From NCBI GenBank assembly GCA_951802115.1, contig CATOPL010000005.1, forward strand, positions 62,001-126,000: a stretch of DNA of 64,000 nt. Reading direction: 5' to 3'. This document shows positions 35,535 to 44,027 of this stretch, piece by piece. Source of the DNA: an uncultured Lachnospiraceae bacterium. GTDB lineage: Bacteria > Bacillota > Clostridia > Lachnospirales > Lachnospiraceae. The position numbers and the translations under genes were made by a program. The notes beneath the pieces are model-generated. The model had not been told where the DNA came from. It made no database searches and saw nothing but the letters and a program-made list of their open reading frames with translations. Positions within the stretch are counted from its first letter, which is position 1. Every line of letters starts with the position of its first letter.

Positions 35535-37265
35535 ATGTATCGGGTACATTTTATCAGAGAGAATAAAAAGATTGAAGTGTCAGAAGGAACCACAGTTCTG
35601 GAGGCGCAGCGGATGGCAGGACTGAAGCCGGACGCCCCCTGCGGCGGCGCCGGAACCTGCGGAAAATGCCAGGTGATTATAAACGGTCGGAATGTACAGG
35701 CCTGCTGTACGCCGGTCCGGGAAGATCTTCAGGTAGATACAGCCGTCTCATCTTCCCTGGATGACGCTGTCATACTGACAGAAGGATTTTCAAGACCGGT
35801 CACTTTTCAGCCGGGAATTACCGTTCATTCCATTGAGCTTAAGAAAACGGTCCCTGGAGACAAACGGTCCGACTGGGAACGGATGTTAACGGCTCTTGCA
35901 GACGCCGGAGCGACCGACACCCATCTCTTTCTGCCCAGCCCTGATCTTGCATCTTCCCTTTATGAGAAATGTCAAAAAGGCGGTCTCTGGCATGTGATAC
36001 ATACAGATCGCGAGATTCTGGACCTTTGGCCTGAGAAAAGAGCATTTTGCTTTGTCGCCTTTGATATCGGAACTACCACACTGGCCGGATATCTGTTGGA
36101 TGCCGCGAATGGTCGGGTACTGGCAGTGGAAAGCCGGATGAATCCCCAGGCACAGTACGGAGCCGACGTGATCATGCGGGCGGACTATGCCCTTGCACAT
36201 GGTACAGAAGAACTAAGCCGCTGCATTCGCAGTGAAATAAACGAAATGATCGGTTGCCTTTCAAAGCAGACGGGCAGAAAGCGGACAGACATTTTTCAGG
36301 TATGTATCGTAGGAAATACATGTATGCATCATCTGTTTCTGGGGATCTCTCCCGCCTCTTTGGTCCACGCCCCCTACACACCTGCTGTCAGCCAGTCCAT
36401 GACTTTTCCGGCCATACAGTACGAGCTGGATATTCATCCCAAGGGACAACTTCTGATGCTGCCGAATATTGCCGGATATGTGGGAGCGGACACCTGCGGC
36501 TGTCTGCTGGCTATTCGTCCGGATCTGAAAGAAGAGATTACGCTCCTTCTGGATATCGGAACCAACGGAGAAATGATATTGGGCAGCCGAGAGCGCCTCG
36601 TCACCTGTTCTACTGCTGCCGGCCCGGCTTTTGAAGGAGCGAAGATCGAGTGCGGTATGCGGGGAACAGACGGAGCCGTGGATCATGTTTCTTTTGAGAA
36701 CGGTGTCTGGCACTACACGACCATCGGAAACCATCCTGCCGTGGGACTGTGTGGCTCCGGACTTCTGGATCTGACCGCACAGCTTTTGCTGCATGGCTTT
36801 ATCGACGAAAACGGAAGCCTGGAAAGCGGTCAGAACGACTCCAAAACCTTTATGCTGGTCCCTCCGAATGCGGCCGGAAACGAAAAAGGAGTCTATCTGA
36901 CCCAGAAAGACATTCGGGAAGTACAACTTGCCAAAGCCGCCATCGCGGCCGGCATTCGAATCCTGATGAAGACACTTTCAATCACAGAGGACGATGTTTC
37001 CTGTCTGTACATTGCAGGAGCTTTCGGCAACTACATGGATCCTGTCAGCGCAGGTATTATCGGATTGATTCCCCGCTCCCTTGTAAAACGAATCCAGCCT
37101 ATTGGAAATGCGGCCGGAGAAGGAGCCAAAATTGCGCTCCTTAATACGAAAGAATGGAGCCTGGCCGACACGCTTGCTCAAAATGTAGAATTTGTAGAGC
37201 TGGCGGCGCTGCCGGAATTTCAGGACTGCTTTGTAGACGAACTGGAGTTTTCATCTCCGATCTGA
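35535..37265 (+). CDS. Reductive activator of corrinoid proteins (RACo-like, [2Fe-2S] plus ASKHA ATPase)
   Basis: 576 residues, full RACo architecture. The N-terminal plant-type ferredoxin domain has Cys36, 42, 45 and 57/58 (PCGGAGTCGKC). A linker follows (about 95-165), then the ASKHA ATPase with AFDIGTTTLAGYLLD, VGNTCMHHLFL, LLLDIGTNGEMILG and GNAAGEGAK. It uses ATP to drive reduction of inactive Co(II)-corrinoid to Co(I). AGGGGAG precedes the ATG. It should serve the corrinoid protein at 20445 and any encoded elsewhere. Confidence 0.93.
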   Translation: MYRVHFIRENKKIEVSEGTTVLEAQRMAGLKPDAPCGGAGTCGKCQVIINGRNVQACCTPVREDLQVDTAVSSSLDDAVILTEGFSRPVTFQPGITVHSIELKKTVPGDKRSDWERMLTALADAGATDTHLFLPSPDLASSLYEKCQKGGLWHVIHTDREILDLWPEKRAFCFVAFDIGTTTLAGYLLDAANGRVLAVESRMNPQAQYGADVIMRADYALAHGTEELSRCIRSEINEMIGCLSKQTGRKRTDIFQVCIVGNTCMHHLFLGISPASLVHAPYTPAVSQSMTFPAIQYELDIHPKGQLLMLPNIAGYVGADTCGCLLAIRPDLKEEITLLLDIGTNGEMILGSRERLVTCSTAAGPAFEGAKIECGMRGTDGAVDHVSFENGVWHYTTIGNHPAVGLCGSGLLDLTAQLLLHGFIDENGSLESGQNDSKTFMLVPPNAAGNEKGVYLTQKDIREVQLAKAAIAAGIRILMKTLSITEDDVSCLYIAGAFGNYMDPVSAGIIGLIPRSLVKRIQPIGNAAGEGAKIALLNTKEWSLADTLAQNVEFVELAALPEFQDCFVDELEFSSPI

Positions 37266-37324
37266 AGTATTTTTTATAAGAGTGCTGCGCAGACAGACAC
37301 CTGATCATCACACGAGGTATATTC

Positions 37325-37864
37325 ATGACAGAGACAGAAAAAATCATAGAACTAGCAAAAGAACTTGGTTTTTCCCGGGCCGCACCTCTTGACTGTTGTA
37401 CAATCGAACTGCGGCCGGAGGTACGCAAAATGTGCGAAGCCAACACTTGCCATATGTATGGCAAATGCTGGAGCTGTCCGCCCGGATGCGGCTCGCTGGA
37501 AAACTGCCGGCAGAAGATCGCAAAGTACCGGTATGGAATTCTTGTACAAACCACCGGACAGCTGGAAGACGATCTGGACGGCGAGACGATGATGGAAACA
37601 GAAGCGCTGCACAAAGAACACTTCTATGCCTTTGAGCGAATCCTTCGTAAGCAATATCCGGATATGCTGGCCATTGGAGCGGGCTGTTGTACAAAATGCC
37701 CGAAATGCACTTATCCGGACAAGCCCTGCCGTTTTCCCAAAGAGGCTTTTTCCTCAATGGAAGCATATGGAATGGTGGTCACACAAATCTGCCAGGCGAA
37801 TGGGATGGCTTATTACTACGGCCCCTGTACAATCACTTACACCAGCTGCTATCTGCTGTCTTAA
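37325..37864 (+). CDS. DUF2284 predicted metal-binding protein
   Basis: 179 residues with about 16 cysteines, in groups such as CHMYGKCWSCPPGCGS (about 42-57) and CCTKCPKCTYPDKPC (about 120-134), which resemble iron-sulfur or zinc sites. The family is of unknown function and is often found with corrinoid/methyltransferase genes. It lies 59 bases after the activator, probably in the same transcript. An electron-transfer role for the activator is a guess. Confidence 0.85.
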   Translation: MTETEKIIELAKELGFSRAAPLDCCTIELRPEVRKMCEANTCHMYGKCWSCPPGCGSLENCRQKIAKYRYGILVQTTGQLEDDLDGETMMETEALHKEHFYAFERILRKQYPDMLAIGAGCCTKCPKCTYPDKPCRFPKEAFSSMEAYGMVVTQICQANGMAYYYGPCTITYTSCYLLS

Positions 37865-37957
37865 AATCATGTTTCGCGGCTCATATTTCCAGATGTTCGG
37901 CCTGAACATGAATTTCGCTGAAGCAGCTGGCTGTTTCAAAATATTTTCCTTGTTCAT

Positions 37958-37986
37958 TTGACATTTTTCAATCCTTGTACTAAAGT
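37958..37986 (+). promoter_or_regulatory. Promoter of the GntR gene
   Basis: TTGACA (37958-37963), 17-base spacer, TAAAGT (37981-37986). TAGGATATT, related to the candidate GntR operator, follows at 37993. Confidence 0.65.
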
Positions 37987-38026
37987 ATTATGTAGGATAT
38001 TGGATTTTAGATACAGGGAGGATTTT

Positions 38027-38749
38027 ATGAACCAGAATATCAGCTATCTGAAAAAGTTAAATAATGAATCGGTGGTTCAGAGAGTGATCAACTGTCTGAC
38101 AGACGCCATGATTAATAAGGAACTGCGTCCTGGTGACAAAATCCCTACGGAACTGGAACTGTCAGAAACTCTGGGCGTGGGAAGAAATTCCATACGGGAA
38201 GCTATTAAGATTCTGGTCTATCTGGGTGTTCTGGAAATCCGCCGGGCGGAAGGCACCTTTGTCTGTGAAGGTTTCTCGGAAAGTATGATTGACCCCATGA
38301 TCTACGGCATTATCCTGAACAAGTCAGATTCCTATGACAATCTTATGGAGCTTCGGGAAATGATGGAAGCTGGCGTTGTCAGGCTTGCCATGGCTAAATA
38401 TACAGAAGAAGATATGCGTAATCTGGAAGAAAAACTTTCTGTTATGCAGTCTGAAATTAAAAAAGGTCCTCATAATACTCAGGCTACTTTTGAAGCAGAC
38501 AATGAATTTCATGATGCAGTGTCCCGTATGGGACACAATCCCCTGATCGATAAGATTAACCGGGTCGTACAGATGCTGACCTGGTCCATCCGCCTTGAAA
38601 CGGTTACCCATATGGTCGAATCCGGGCGGGGGCAGGAATTGTATGAAGCCCATGAAACTATCTTCCATATGCTAAAAGATCGGGATATGACCAATCTGAA
38701 CCAGAATATCCGGGATACTTATTTTGAAAACGAGATCAGAAAAGTTTAA
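38027..38749 (+). CDS. GntR-family (FadR-type) transcriptional regulator
   Basis: 240 residues. The N-terminal winged HTH (about 18-80) includes LRPGDKIPTELELSETLGVG and a second motif RNSIREAIKIL. The C-terminal all-helical FCD/FadR ligand domain has the metal-site residues in NEFHDAVSRMGHN and EAHETIFHML. The ATG at 38027 has AGGGAGG upstream. It is convergent with the short-chain dehydrogenase operon and probably regulates it and itself through TAGGATGTTA-type sites. Effectors of FCD regulators are usually sugar acids or organic acids. Confidence 0.9.
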   Translation: MNQNISYLKKLNNESVVQRVINCLTDAMINKELRPGDKIPTELELSETLGVGRNSIREAIKILVYLGVLEIRRAEGTFVCEGFSESMIDPMIYGIILNKSDSYDNLMELREMMEAGVVRLAMAKYTEEDMRNLEEKLSVMQSEIKKGPHNTQATFEADNEFHDAVSRMGHNPLIDKINRVVQMLTWSIRLETVTHMVESGRGQELYEAHETIFHMLKDRDMTNLNQNIRDTYFENEIRKV

Positions 38750-38800
38750 GATGCTGCAACAGATCTCAAAGCCACAGAATTCATTTATTCTTTCAGAAAT

Positions 38801-38844
38801 AAAGAAAACTGCCGCATGGAATTATCCAAACGGCAGTTTTCTTT
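38801..38844. terminator. Bidirectional terminator between gntR and the dehydrogenase operon
   Basis: Perfect 14-bp stem AAAGAAAACTGCCG / CGGCAGTTTTCTTT with a 16-base loop. The A/T-rich stem base gives a U-tract in both directions. Confidence 0.85.
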
Positions 38845-38861
38845 ATATTCAATTTCAGGAA

Positions 38862-38930
38862 GAGTTTAGAGCGTATCCGGCTCCAATGAATGGAGTGCAG
38901 TGACGTCAGGAATTAATGTTCAGACACGCC
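38862..38930 (-). repeat. Copy D of the dispersed intergenic repeat (short, reverse)
   Basis: On the minus strand GGCGTGTCTGAACATTAATTCC matches the left end of the copy at 49547, and GGATACGCTC is its other end. The repeat begins directly after the dehydrogenase stop codon. Confidence 0.6.
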
Positions 38931-39689
38931 TTAATCCATATGAGAGCCGCCGTTAATGTCGATCTCTTCACCGGTGATGTACGAAGCTTCTCTGGAAGCC
39001 AGGAACAGGATTGCGTTGGCAACCTCCTGGGTCTCGCCCGGGCGTCCCATGGGAATACCGTCAATAACTTTGTCGGCATCTGCCTTCGGAAGGGATTTCC
39101 AGATCTCAGTGTTGATCAGACCCGGGCATACACTGTTGATCGTAATGCCTTCTGCAGAGATCTCTCTGGACAGATTTTTGGAAAATGCCAGCACTGCCGC
39201 TTTGGAAGCCGAGTAGTGGGCTCCGCCGAACACACCGCCGCCTCTTTTTCCGGATACGGAGGACAGGTTCACGATCCTGCCGTATTTTGCCGCTCGCATG
39301 GGCTTCATGCAGGCCTGGGTGCAGAGGAAGAGACCGAACATATTCACTTCAAAGATTCTTCTCATATCCTCCAGCTTCATATCTTCCACGGTCACTTTCT
39401 GAGAGATGCCGGCATTGTTCACCAGTACGTCAATGCGGCCGTATTTCTCCATGATGGTGTCCACCATCTGCTGTACGGACTCGGGAGAAGTCACATTGAC
39501 AGTTACCCCCATGGCTTTTCCGCCCTCTCCCTCGATCACTGCAACAGTATCTTTGATTCCTTCCTCATTCATATCTGCGATGACCACCACAGCCCCCTGC
39601 TTCGCAAAAGTGCGGGCGATGGTCCTGCCGATTCCTTTGGGAGAGCCGCTCCCTGTTACGATAACTACCTGATTATGAAATTCAAACAT
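38931..39689 (-). CDS. Short-chain dehydrogenase/reductase
   Basis: Classical SDR, 252 residues: TGSGSPKGIG cofactor loop (12-21), NNAG (91-94), catalytic Ser143/144, Tyr159 and Lys163 (YSASK). The C-terminal INGGSHMD ending is typical. Asp39 after the second strand (VVIADMN) suggests NAD rather than NADP. The ATG at 39689 has GGAGG 8 bases upstream. It is last of the TRAP-transketolase group and probably oxidises the imported compound or reduces its aldehyde product. Confidence 0.9.
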   Translation of the reverse strand: MFEFHNQVVIVTGSGSPKGIGRTIARTFAKQGAVVVIADMNEEGIKDTVAVIEGEGGKAMGVTVNVTSPESVQQMVDTIMEKYGRIDVLVNNAGISQKVTVEDMKLEDMRRIFEVNMFGLFLCTQACMKPMRAAKYGRIVNLSSVSGKRGGGVFGGAHYSASKAAVLAFSKNLSREISAEGITINSVCPGLINTEIWKSLPKADADKVIDGIPMGRPGETQEVANAILFLASREASYITGEEIDINGGSHMD

Positions 39690-39920
39690 GTTCTTATCCT
39701 CCATTTAAGTTTCGTTTCTGCCCTGGGCAATGTTCTAGGTTCCGGAAGTACTTCCAGCTGGTTTTTCATCTGGCAACCCCTGCGAACCTTGTTCGGGCTT
39801 TTGTTGTTTTAAGTTTCGTCTAAGCACTGAATAAAGCCGCTGCTTCTTTAAGAACTTCCAGCTAATTTTCTATTCTCCATTCCTTCTGTTCCTTGTTCTG
39901 ACTTTCAATGTTTATTTACA

Positions 39921-39949
39921 TAACATACTATGTATAAGATAGGATGTTA
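39921..39949. promoter_or_regulatory. Imperfect 29-bp palindrome upstream of the short-chain dehydrogenase
   Basis: Arms TAACATACTAT (39921-39931) and ATAGGATGTTA (39939-39949) match at 10 of 11 positions. A related half-site occurs at the TRAP promoter (45100-45109) and near the gntR promoter. A binding site for the nearby GntR regulator is the likeliest role. Confidence 0.5.
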
Positions 39950-39985
39950 TAAAGTTGATTTTGCCCTGTATTCAGATATCTGTAT

Positions 39986-40921
39986 TTATCTGACCAGTTC
40001 CTCCGCCAGCTCCACGATATGTTCTGCCGTGATGCCGTTCATCTCCAGCAGTCTCTCATAGGGCGCCGACTGCCCAAACTGATCCTGAATGCCGACTCTT
40101 CTCACTACGGCCTTACCGCTCTCCGCCGCCACGTCGCTGACCGCGCTGCCCAGGCCGTTCAGGATGTTGTGATCTTCCACGGTGATGATTTTTCCGATTT
40201 CATTTATACATGCCATGACTGCCTCTTTGTCCAGCGGCTTAATCGTATGCATATCCAGCACTCTCGCCTGGATGCCTTTTTGCTCCAGCATCTTCGCCGC
40301 CTTCAGCGCGATGCAGACCGTATCTCCGTTGGCGATCACTGCCACGTCCTTACCTTCCCGAAGGAGGTTGGCTTTTCCGATCTCAAACTCCGTGTTCTCA
40401 TCATAGATAATCGGAACCGCATCTCTCGTAAACCGGAGATAGCAGGGACCGTACATCTCGGCTGCCTTTGCCACCAGCTTCTTTGCAGAGTAATAATCCG
40501 CCGGCATGATGACCGTCATATTCGGAAGGGTCCGTAACACGCCCAGATCCTCGATGCACTGATGACTGGCACCATCGTTGGCCGGCGTCACACCACCGTG
40601 GGAGCAGGCGATCTTCACGTTCAGGTTCGGATAACAGATCTCCTGACGGATCATCTCACACATCCGAAGAGAACCGAACACCGCGTAGGTAACTACAAAG
40701 GGAATCTTTCCGCAAGTTGCCATACCTGCTGCCACACCTGCCGCATTCTGTTCTGCGATGCCCACATTGAAATACTGCTCCGGAAGCTCTGCTCGGAACT
40801 GACCGGTCTTGCAGGATTTTCCGATATCCACATCCACCACATAGATCTTATTGTCTTTTTTTCCAAGCTCTACAATCTCTTCCCCAAATCCGTCTCTGGT
40901 TGCTTTTTTTACTTCACTCAT
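39986..40921 (-). CDS. Transketolase, C-terminal subunit
   Basis: 311 residues: the pyrimidine-binding domain (with catalytic Glu in NVGIAEQNAAG) and the C-terminal transketolase domain. It pairs with the N-terminal subunit encoded just upstream (split transketolase, common in Firmicutes and archaea). The thiamine-diphosphate enzyme moves two-carbon units between ketoses and aldoses. CAGGAG precedes the ATG. Location with a TRAP importer suggests a catabolic enzyme for one substrate rather than the housekeeping pentose-phosphate enzyme. Confidence 0.93.
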   Translation of the reverse strand: MSEVKKATRDGFGEEIVELGKKDNKIYVVDVDIGKSCKTGQFRAELPEQYFNVGIAEQNAAGVAAGMATCGKIPFVVTYAVFGSLRMCEMIRQEICYPNLNVKIACSHGGVTPANDGASHQCIEDLGVLRTLPNMTVIMPADYYSAKKLVAKAAEMYGPCYLRFTRDAVPIIYDENTEFEIGKANLLREGKDVAVIANGDTVCIALKAAKMLEQKGIQARVLDMHTIKPLDKEAVMACINEIGKIITVEDHNILNGLGSAVSDVAAESGKAVVRRVGIQDQFGQSAPYERLLEMNGITAEHIVELAEELVR

Positions 40922-41128
40922 CTTATATTCTCCTGTTTTCCATGATTTTATTGTTTGTTGTCATGTTCCTGTTTTTCAAACGATATCCTCTCTTCCATGT
41001 CCCGAAATCATTCCGGAGCCACTTCTATAAAGGAGGTTATACCCGCAGCACCCCAATCCGGACTGCGCCCTGATCTAAAAAGAAATTCGTTTCATGACCG
41101 GATGTTCTGATCAGGCTGTATGCAGCTC

Positions 41129-41974
41129 TTATGCCAGCGCCGCCAGCTGTTCATCCAGCTCCTTCATCGCCTGCGTGTACTGCTCGTCGTTGGGCGCCAC
41201 TCCATGCCATCCGCACTGATTTTCCATAAAGGACACGCCCTTTCCTTTCACGGTATGTGCAAAGATACATTTGGGTTTTCCGTTTCTGGATACCCTTGCC
41301 TTATCCAGCACCGCCAGAATCTCTTCCATGTTGTGTCCGTCCACGTCGAAGGTCTCGAATCCGAACGCTTCGAATTTCTTTCCAAGGTTGATATTGGGCA
41401 TGACCTCGTCCGTCGTTCCGTCCAGCTGCAGGTTGTTATTGTCTACAAATACAACCAGATTATCTAATTGATACTTGTTCGCCGTCTGAGCCGCTTCCCA
41501 GATTTCGCCCTCCTGGCACTCGCCGTCTCCCAGCACCACAAACACACGATAATCCTTCCTGTCGGCCTTCGCCGCGATGCCCATACCTACACCACAGGCA
41601 AAACCCTGGCCCAGAGAACCGGTGGAGATGTCGATCCCCGGACATTTCTTCATATCCGGATGTCCCTGAAGGATGGAACCCTCCTGACGAAGCGTATCCA
41701 GCACTGCTTCATCGAAAAAGCCTCTGGTGGCCAGCGCAGCATACTGAATCGGACACACATGGCCTTTGGAGAGGACAAAACGGTCCCGGTCTTCCCATTT
41801 GGGATTCTTCGGATCCAGATTCATCTCCCGGAAATAAAGAGCCGTCACAAAATCTGCCGCTGACAAAGATCCGCCCGGATGCCCGGACTGGGCTTTATGG
41901 ATCATGCTGATGACCTTTTTCTTCAGTTCGATACACTGTTTCTGTAAATCTTTTACACTTGCTTCTTTCATCAT
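41129..41974 (-). CDS. Transketolase, N-terminal (thiamine diphosphate-binding) subunit
   Basis: 281 residues. SGHPGGSLSAAD near 29-40 and the ThDP motif GDGECQEGEIWEAAQTAN...VDNNN are complete. It forms the active site with the C-terminal subunit encoded downstream; 207 bases separate the two genes. The ATG has GAGGTG upstream (a second ATG follows directly). It lies behind the TRAP genes in the same orientation. Confidence 0.93.
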   Translation of the reverse strand: MMKEASVKDLQKQCIELKKKVISMIHKAQSGHPGGSLSAADFVTALYFREMNLDPKNPKWEDRDRFVLSKGHVCPIQYAALATRGFFDEAVLDTLRQEGSILQGHPDMKKCPGIDISTGSLGQGFACGVGMGIAAKADRKDYRVFVVLGDGECQEGEIWEAAQTANKYQLDNLVVFVDNNNLQLDGTTDEVMPNINLGKKFEAFGFETFDVDGHNMEEILAVLDKARVSRNGKPKCIFAHTVKGKGVSFMENQCGWHGVAPNDEQYTQAMKELDEQLAALA

Positions 41975-42239
41975 GATTTCACCTCTTATTGAATATTCTG
42001 CATCCGTCCTTTCGCATCCTCAAAATGATCTGAATACCGTGTAGGCAGATGCTGTTTTTAGTTTCATTTTATTTTCGTTTTGCATCTGAACAGTCCCTTC
42101 CATGCCCGCCGCTCCCCCAGCCGGTCATGTACTGCTTTTCCCCGCATGCTCAAAAATTGCGGGCAGTGATCAAATGCGAGCACTTCCGTACAGAGTCTGC
42201 AGCACTGTTTTTTTGCAGGGGAGGGATTCTGTTCTGTTT

Positions 42240-43523
42240 TTATACAAAGGCCAGGGATACCGCCGGCACATAGGTAACGATTAACAGTATGGCAATGGAA
42301 GCGATCAAAAGCGGCACCACTGCTTTGGAGATCTCTTTCAGGTTCACATCCGCCACACCGCAGGCCACATACAGGTTGACGCCCACCGGCGGAGTGAAAA
42401 GTCCGATGGCCAGGTTTACGATCATAACCACGCCCAGATGCACCAGATCGATGCCCAGGGCATTTGCCACCGGCACGAACAGCGGAGTGAAGATGTACAA
42501 CGCCGACGTGGAATCCAGGAAGCAACCCGCGATCAAAAGGATAATGTTGACAATGATGAAGAAGATAATTGTGCTTCCTCCCGTCACCTGCTGAAGCGCC
42601 GTGCTGATAGCCACATCCAGTCTTGCCCGGGTCAGTACATAGGCGAACAGGCTGGCCGCCGCCGTGATAAACATAACGGTTGCCGTGGTGGACACCGAAT
42701 CCAGAAGGAGAGTATAAAGCTCCTGTACCCGAATCTGCTTATAAATGAAAATCCCTACAAACAGTCCGTAGATGACGGACACGGCTGCCGCCTCTGTGGG
42801 GGTAAAGATTCCTCCGTAGATGCCGCCCAGGATGATGACCGGCATCAGAAGTCCCCAGAAAGCATCCTTGAATGCATCCCAGCGTTCCTTTCCGGATGCT
42901 TTGGGTAATGTCTCCAGCTTACTTTTGCTTCCCACCAGAAGCGCCGTGACCATCAGCCCCAGGCCCATCAGAAGTCCCGGAAGGACTCCGGCCAGAAACA
43001 AGGTTCCGATGGACGCATCCGCGATGGACCCGTACACCACAAAGGTAATGGACGGTGGGATGACCACTCCGATGGCTCCCGAAGCGCCCATGAGCGCCGC
43101 TGCAAAAGCCGGCTTATATCCTGCCTTGATCATGGCCGGGATCATAATCAGTCCCAGCGCTGCCACCGTCGCCGGACCGGAACCAGAGATGGCTGCGAAG
43201 AAACAGGAGACGATGACGCAGACAATGGCAAGACCGCCCTTTAAATGTCCCACGCAGACCTCCGCCAGCCGGATCAGCTTTCCGGAGATTCCTGCCTTTT
43301 CCATGATGTTCCCGGCGAGGATGAAAAATGGAATCGCCAGGAGTACAAATTTACTTGTGGAAGAGGACACCAGCCTTGGCAGACTGCTCATGATGGTATC
43401 CAGCGGCCTTCCTGCTCCCTGAACGATCATGGCCAGCACACTGGACGCCCCCAGGCAGACTGCAATCGGTGCTCCGATCAGCAGCAGAACCGCAAATACA
43501 AGAAACAATACAGCTGCAACCAT
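42240..43523 (-). CDS. dctM: TRAP transporter large permease (DctM type)
   Basis: 427 residues, about 12 membrane spans, with family-typical GAPIAVCLG, SGSGPATVAALGLIMIPAM and PPVGVNLYVACG stretches. It is the ion-coupled transport subunit. The ATG overlaps the dctQ stop as TGATG. It works with the small permease and solute receptor encoded upstream. Confidence 0.94.
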   Translation of the reverse strand: MVAAVLFLVFAVLLLIGAPIAVCLGASSVLAMIVQGAGRPLDTIMSSLPRLVSSSTSKFVLLAIPFFILAGNIMEKAGISGKLIRLAEVCVGHLKGGLAIVCVIVSCFFAAISGSGPATVAALGLIMIPAMIKAGYKPAFAAALMGASGAIGVVIPPSITFVVYGSIADASIGTLFLAGVLPGLLMGLGLMVTALLVGSKSKLETLPKASGKERWDAFKDAFWGLLMPVIILGGIYGGIFTPTEAAAVSVIYGLFVGIFIYKQIRVQELYTLLLDSVSTTATVMFITAAASLFAYVLTRARLDVAISTALQQVTGGSTIIFFIIVNIILLIAGCFLDSTSALYIFTPLFVPVANALGIDLVHLGVVMIVNLAIGLFTPPVGVNLYVACGVADVNLKEISKAVVPLLIASIAILLIVTYVPAVSLAFV

Positions 43524-44002
43524 CAGTTTTCTCCCCCTTTCTCATCCGTTCCCCGGATCTCTTCTATCAGTACCTGCACGAACCGGACAGTGGCGAACAG
43601 CGCCCCGATGGGTACGAAGGAACCGAAGATCCATTCCGGCCACTGCATGTTGGCAGTCACCTGATGAAGCTGCCTCTGACTTAAGACCATCAGGATGCCG
43701 TAGTAAAAAATCGCTCCGGTAAATGCCACGGCAAACACATAGCCAATGATATGTAAGATCCTGCGAACTCTGGGATTTACCACGTCCGTCAGGATGGTCA
43801 GACCCAGATGTGCTCTTCTTCTGGCTGCGATGGCGGTGCCCAGCAGACTCAAAAGTACGAACAGGTACGTTGTAATCTCTTCCGAAAAGGAGAAGGAAGC
43901 GCTGAACACATATCTGGCTACCACATTGGCAAATGCCAGAATTGTCATGACCGACAGGCAGACAGCCGCCACAATCTCCTCTATTCTGTCTAATATCCGC
44001 AT
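43523..44002 (-). CDS. dctQ: TRAP transporter small permease (DctQ type)
   Basis: 159 residues with four membrane spans, the normal DctQ layout (ANVVARYVFSASFSFSEEI, then LGTAIAARRRAHLG). It scaffolds the large permease. It is placed between dctP (25 bases upstream) and dctM (overlapping), so the three are one unit. Confidence 0.92.
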   Translation of the reverse strand: MRILDRIEEIVAAVCLSVMTILAFANVVARYVFSASFSFSEEITTYLFVLLSLLGTAIAARRRAHLGLTILTDVVNPRVRRILHIIGYVFAVAFTGAIFYYGILMVLSQRQLHQVTANMQWPEWIFGSFVPIGALFATVRFVQVLIEEIRGTDEKGGEN

Positions 44003-44027
44003 GTATTACCCCTTTCTGCATGCTCTG

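Noticed and set aside
38916..39812. 298-codon plus-strand frame opposite the short-chain dehydrogenase
   Set aside because: Antisense to a complete SDR; overlaps a terminator region and lacks a ribosome site.
39986..41974. Transketolase pair as 1-deoxyxylulose-5-phosphate synthase
   Set aside because: Split into two subunits with transketolase-type motifs and catabolic neighbours; DXS is a single chain.
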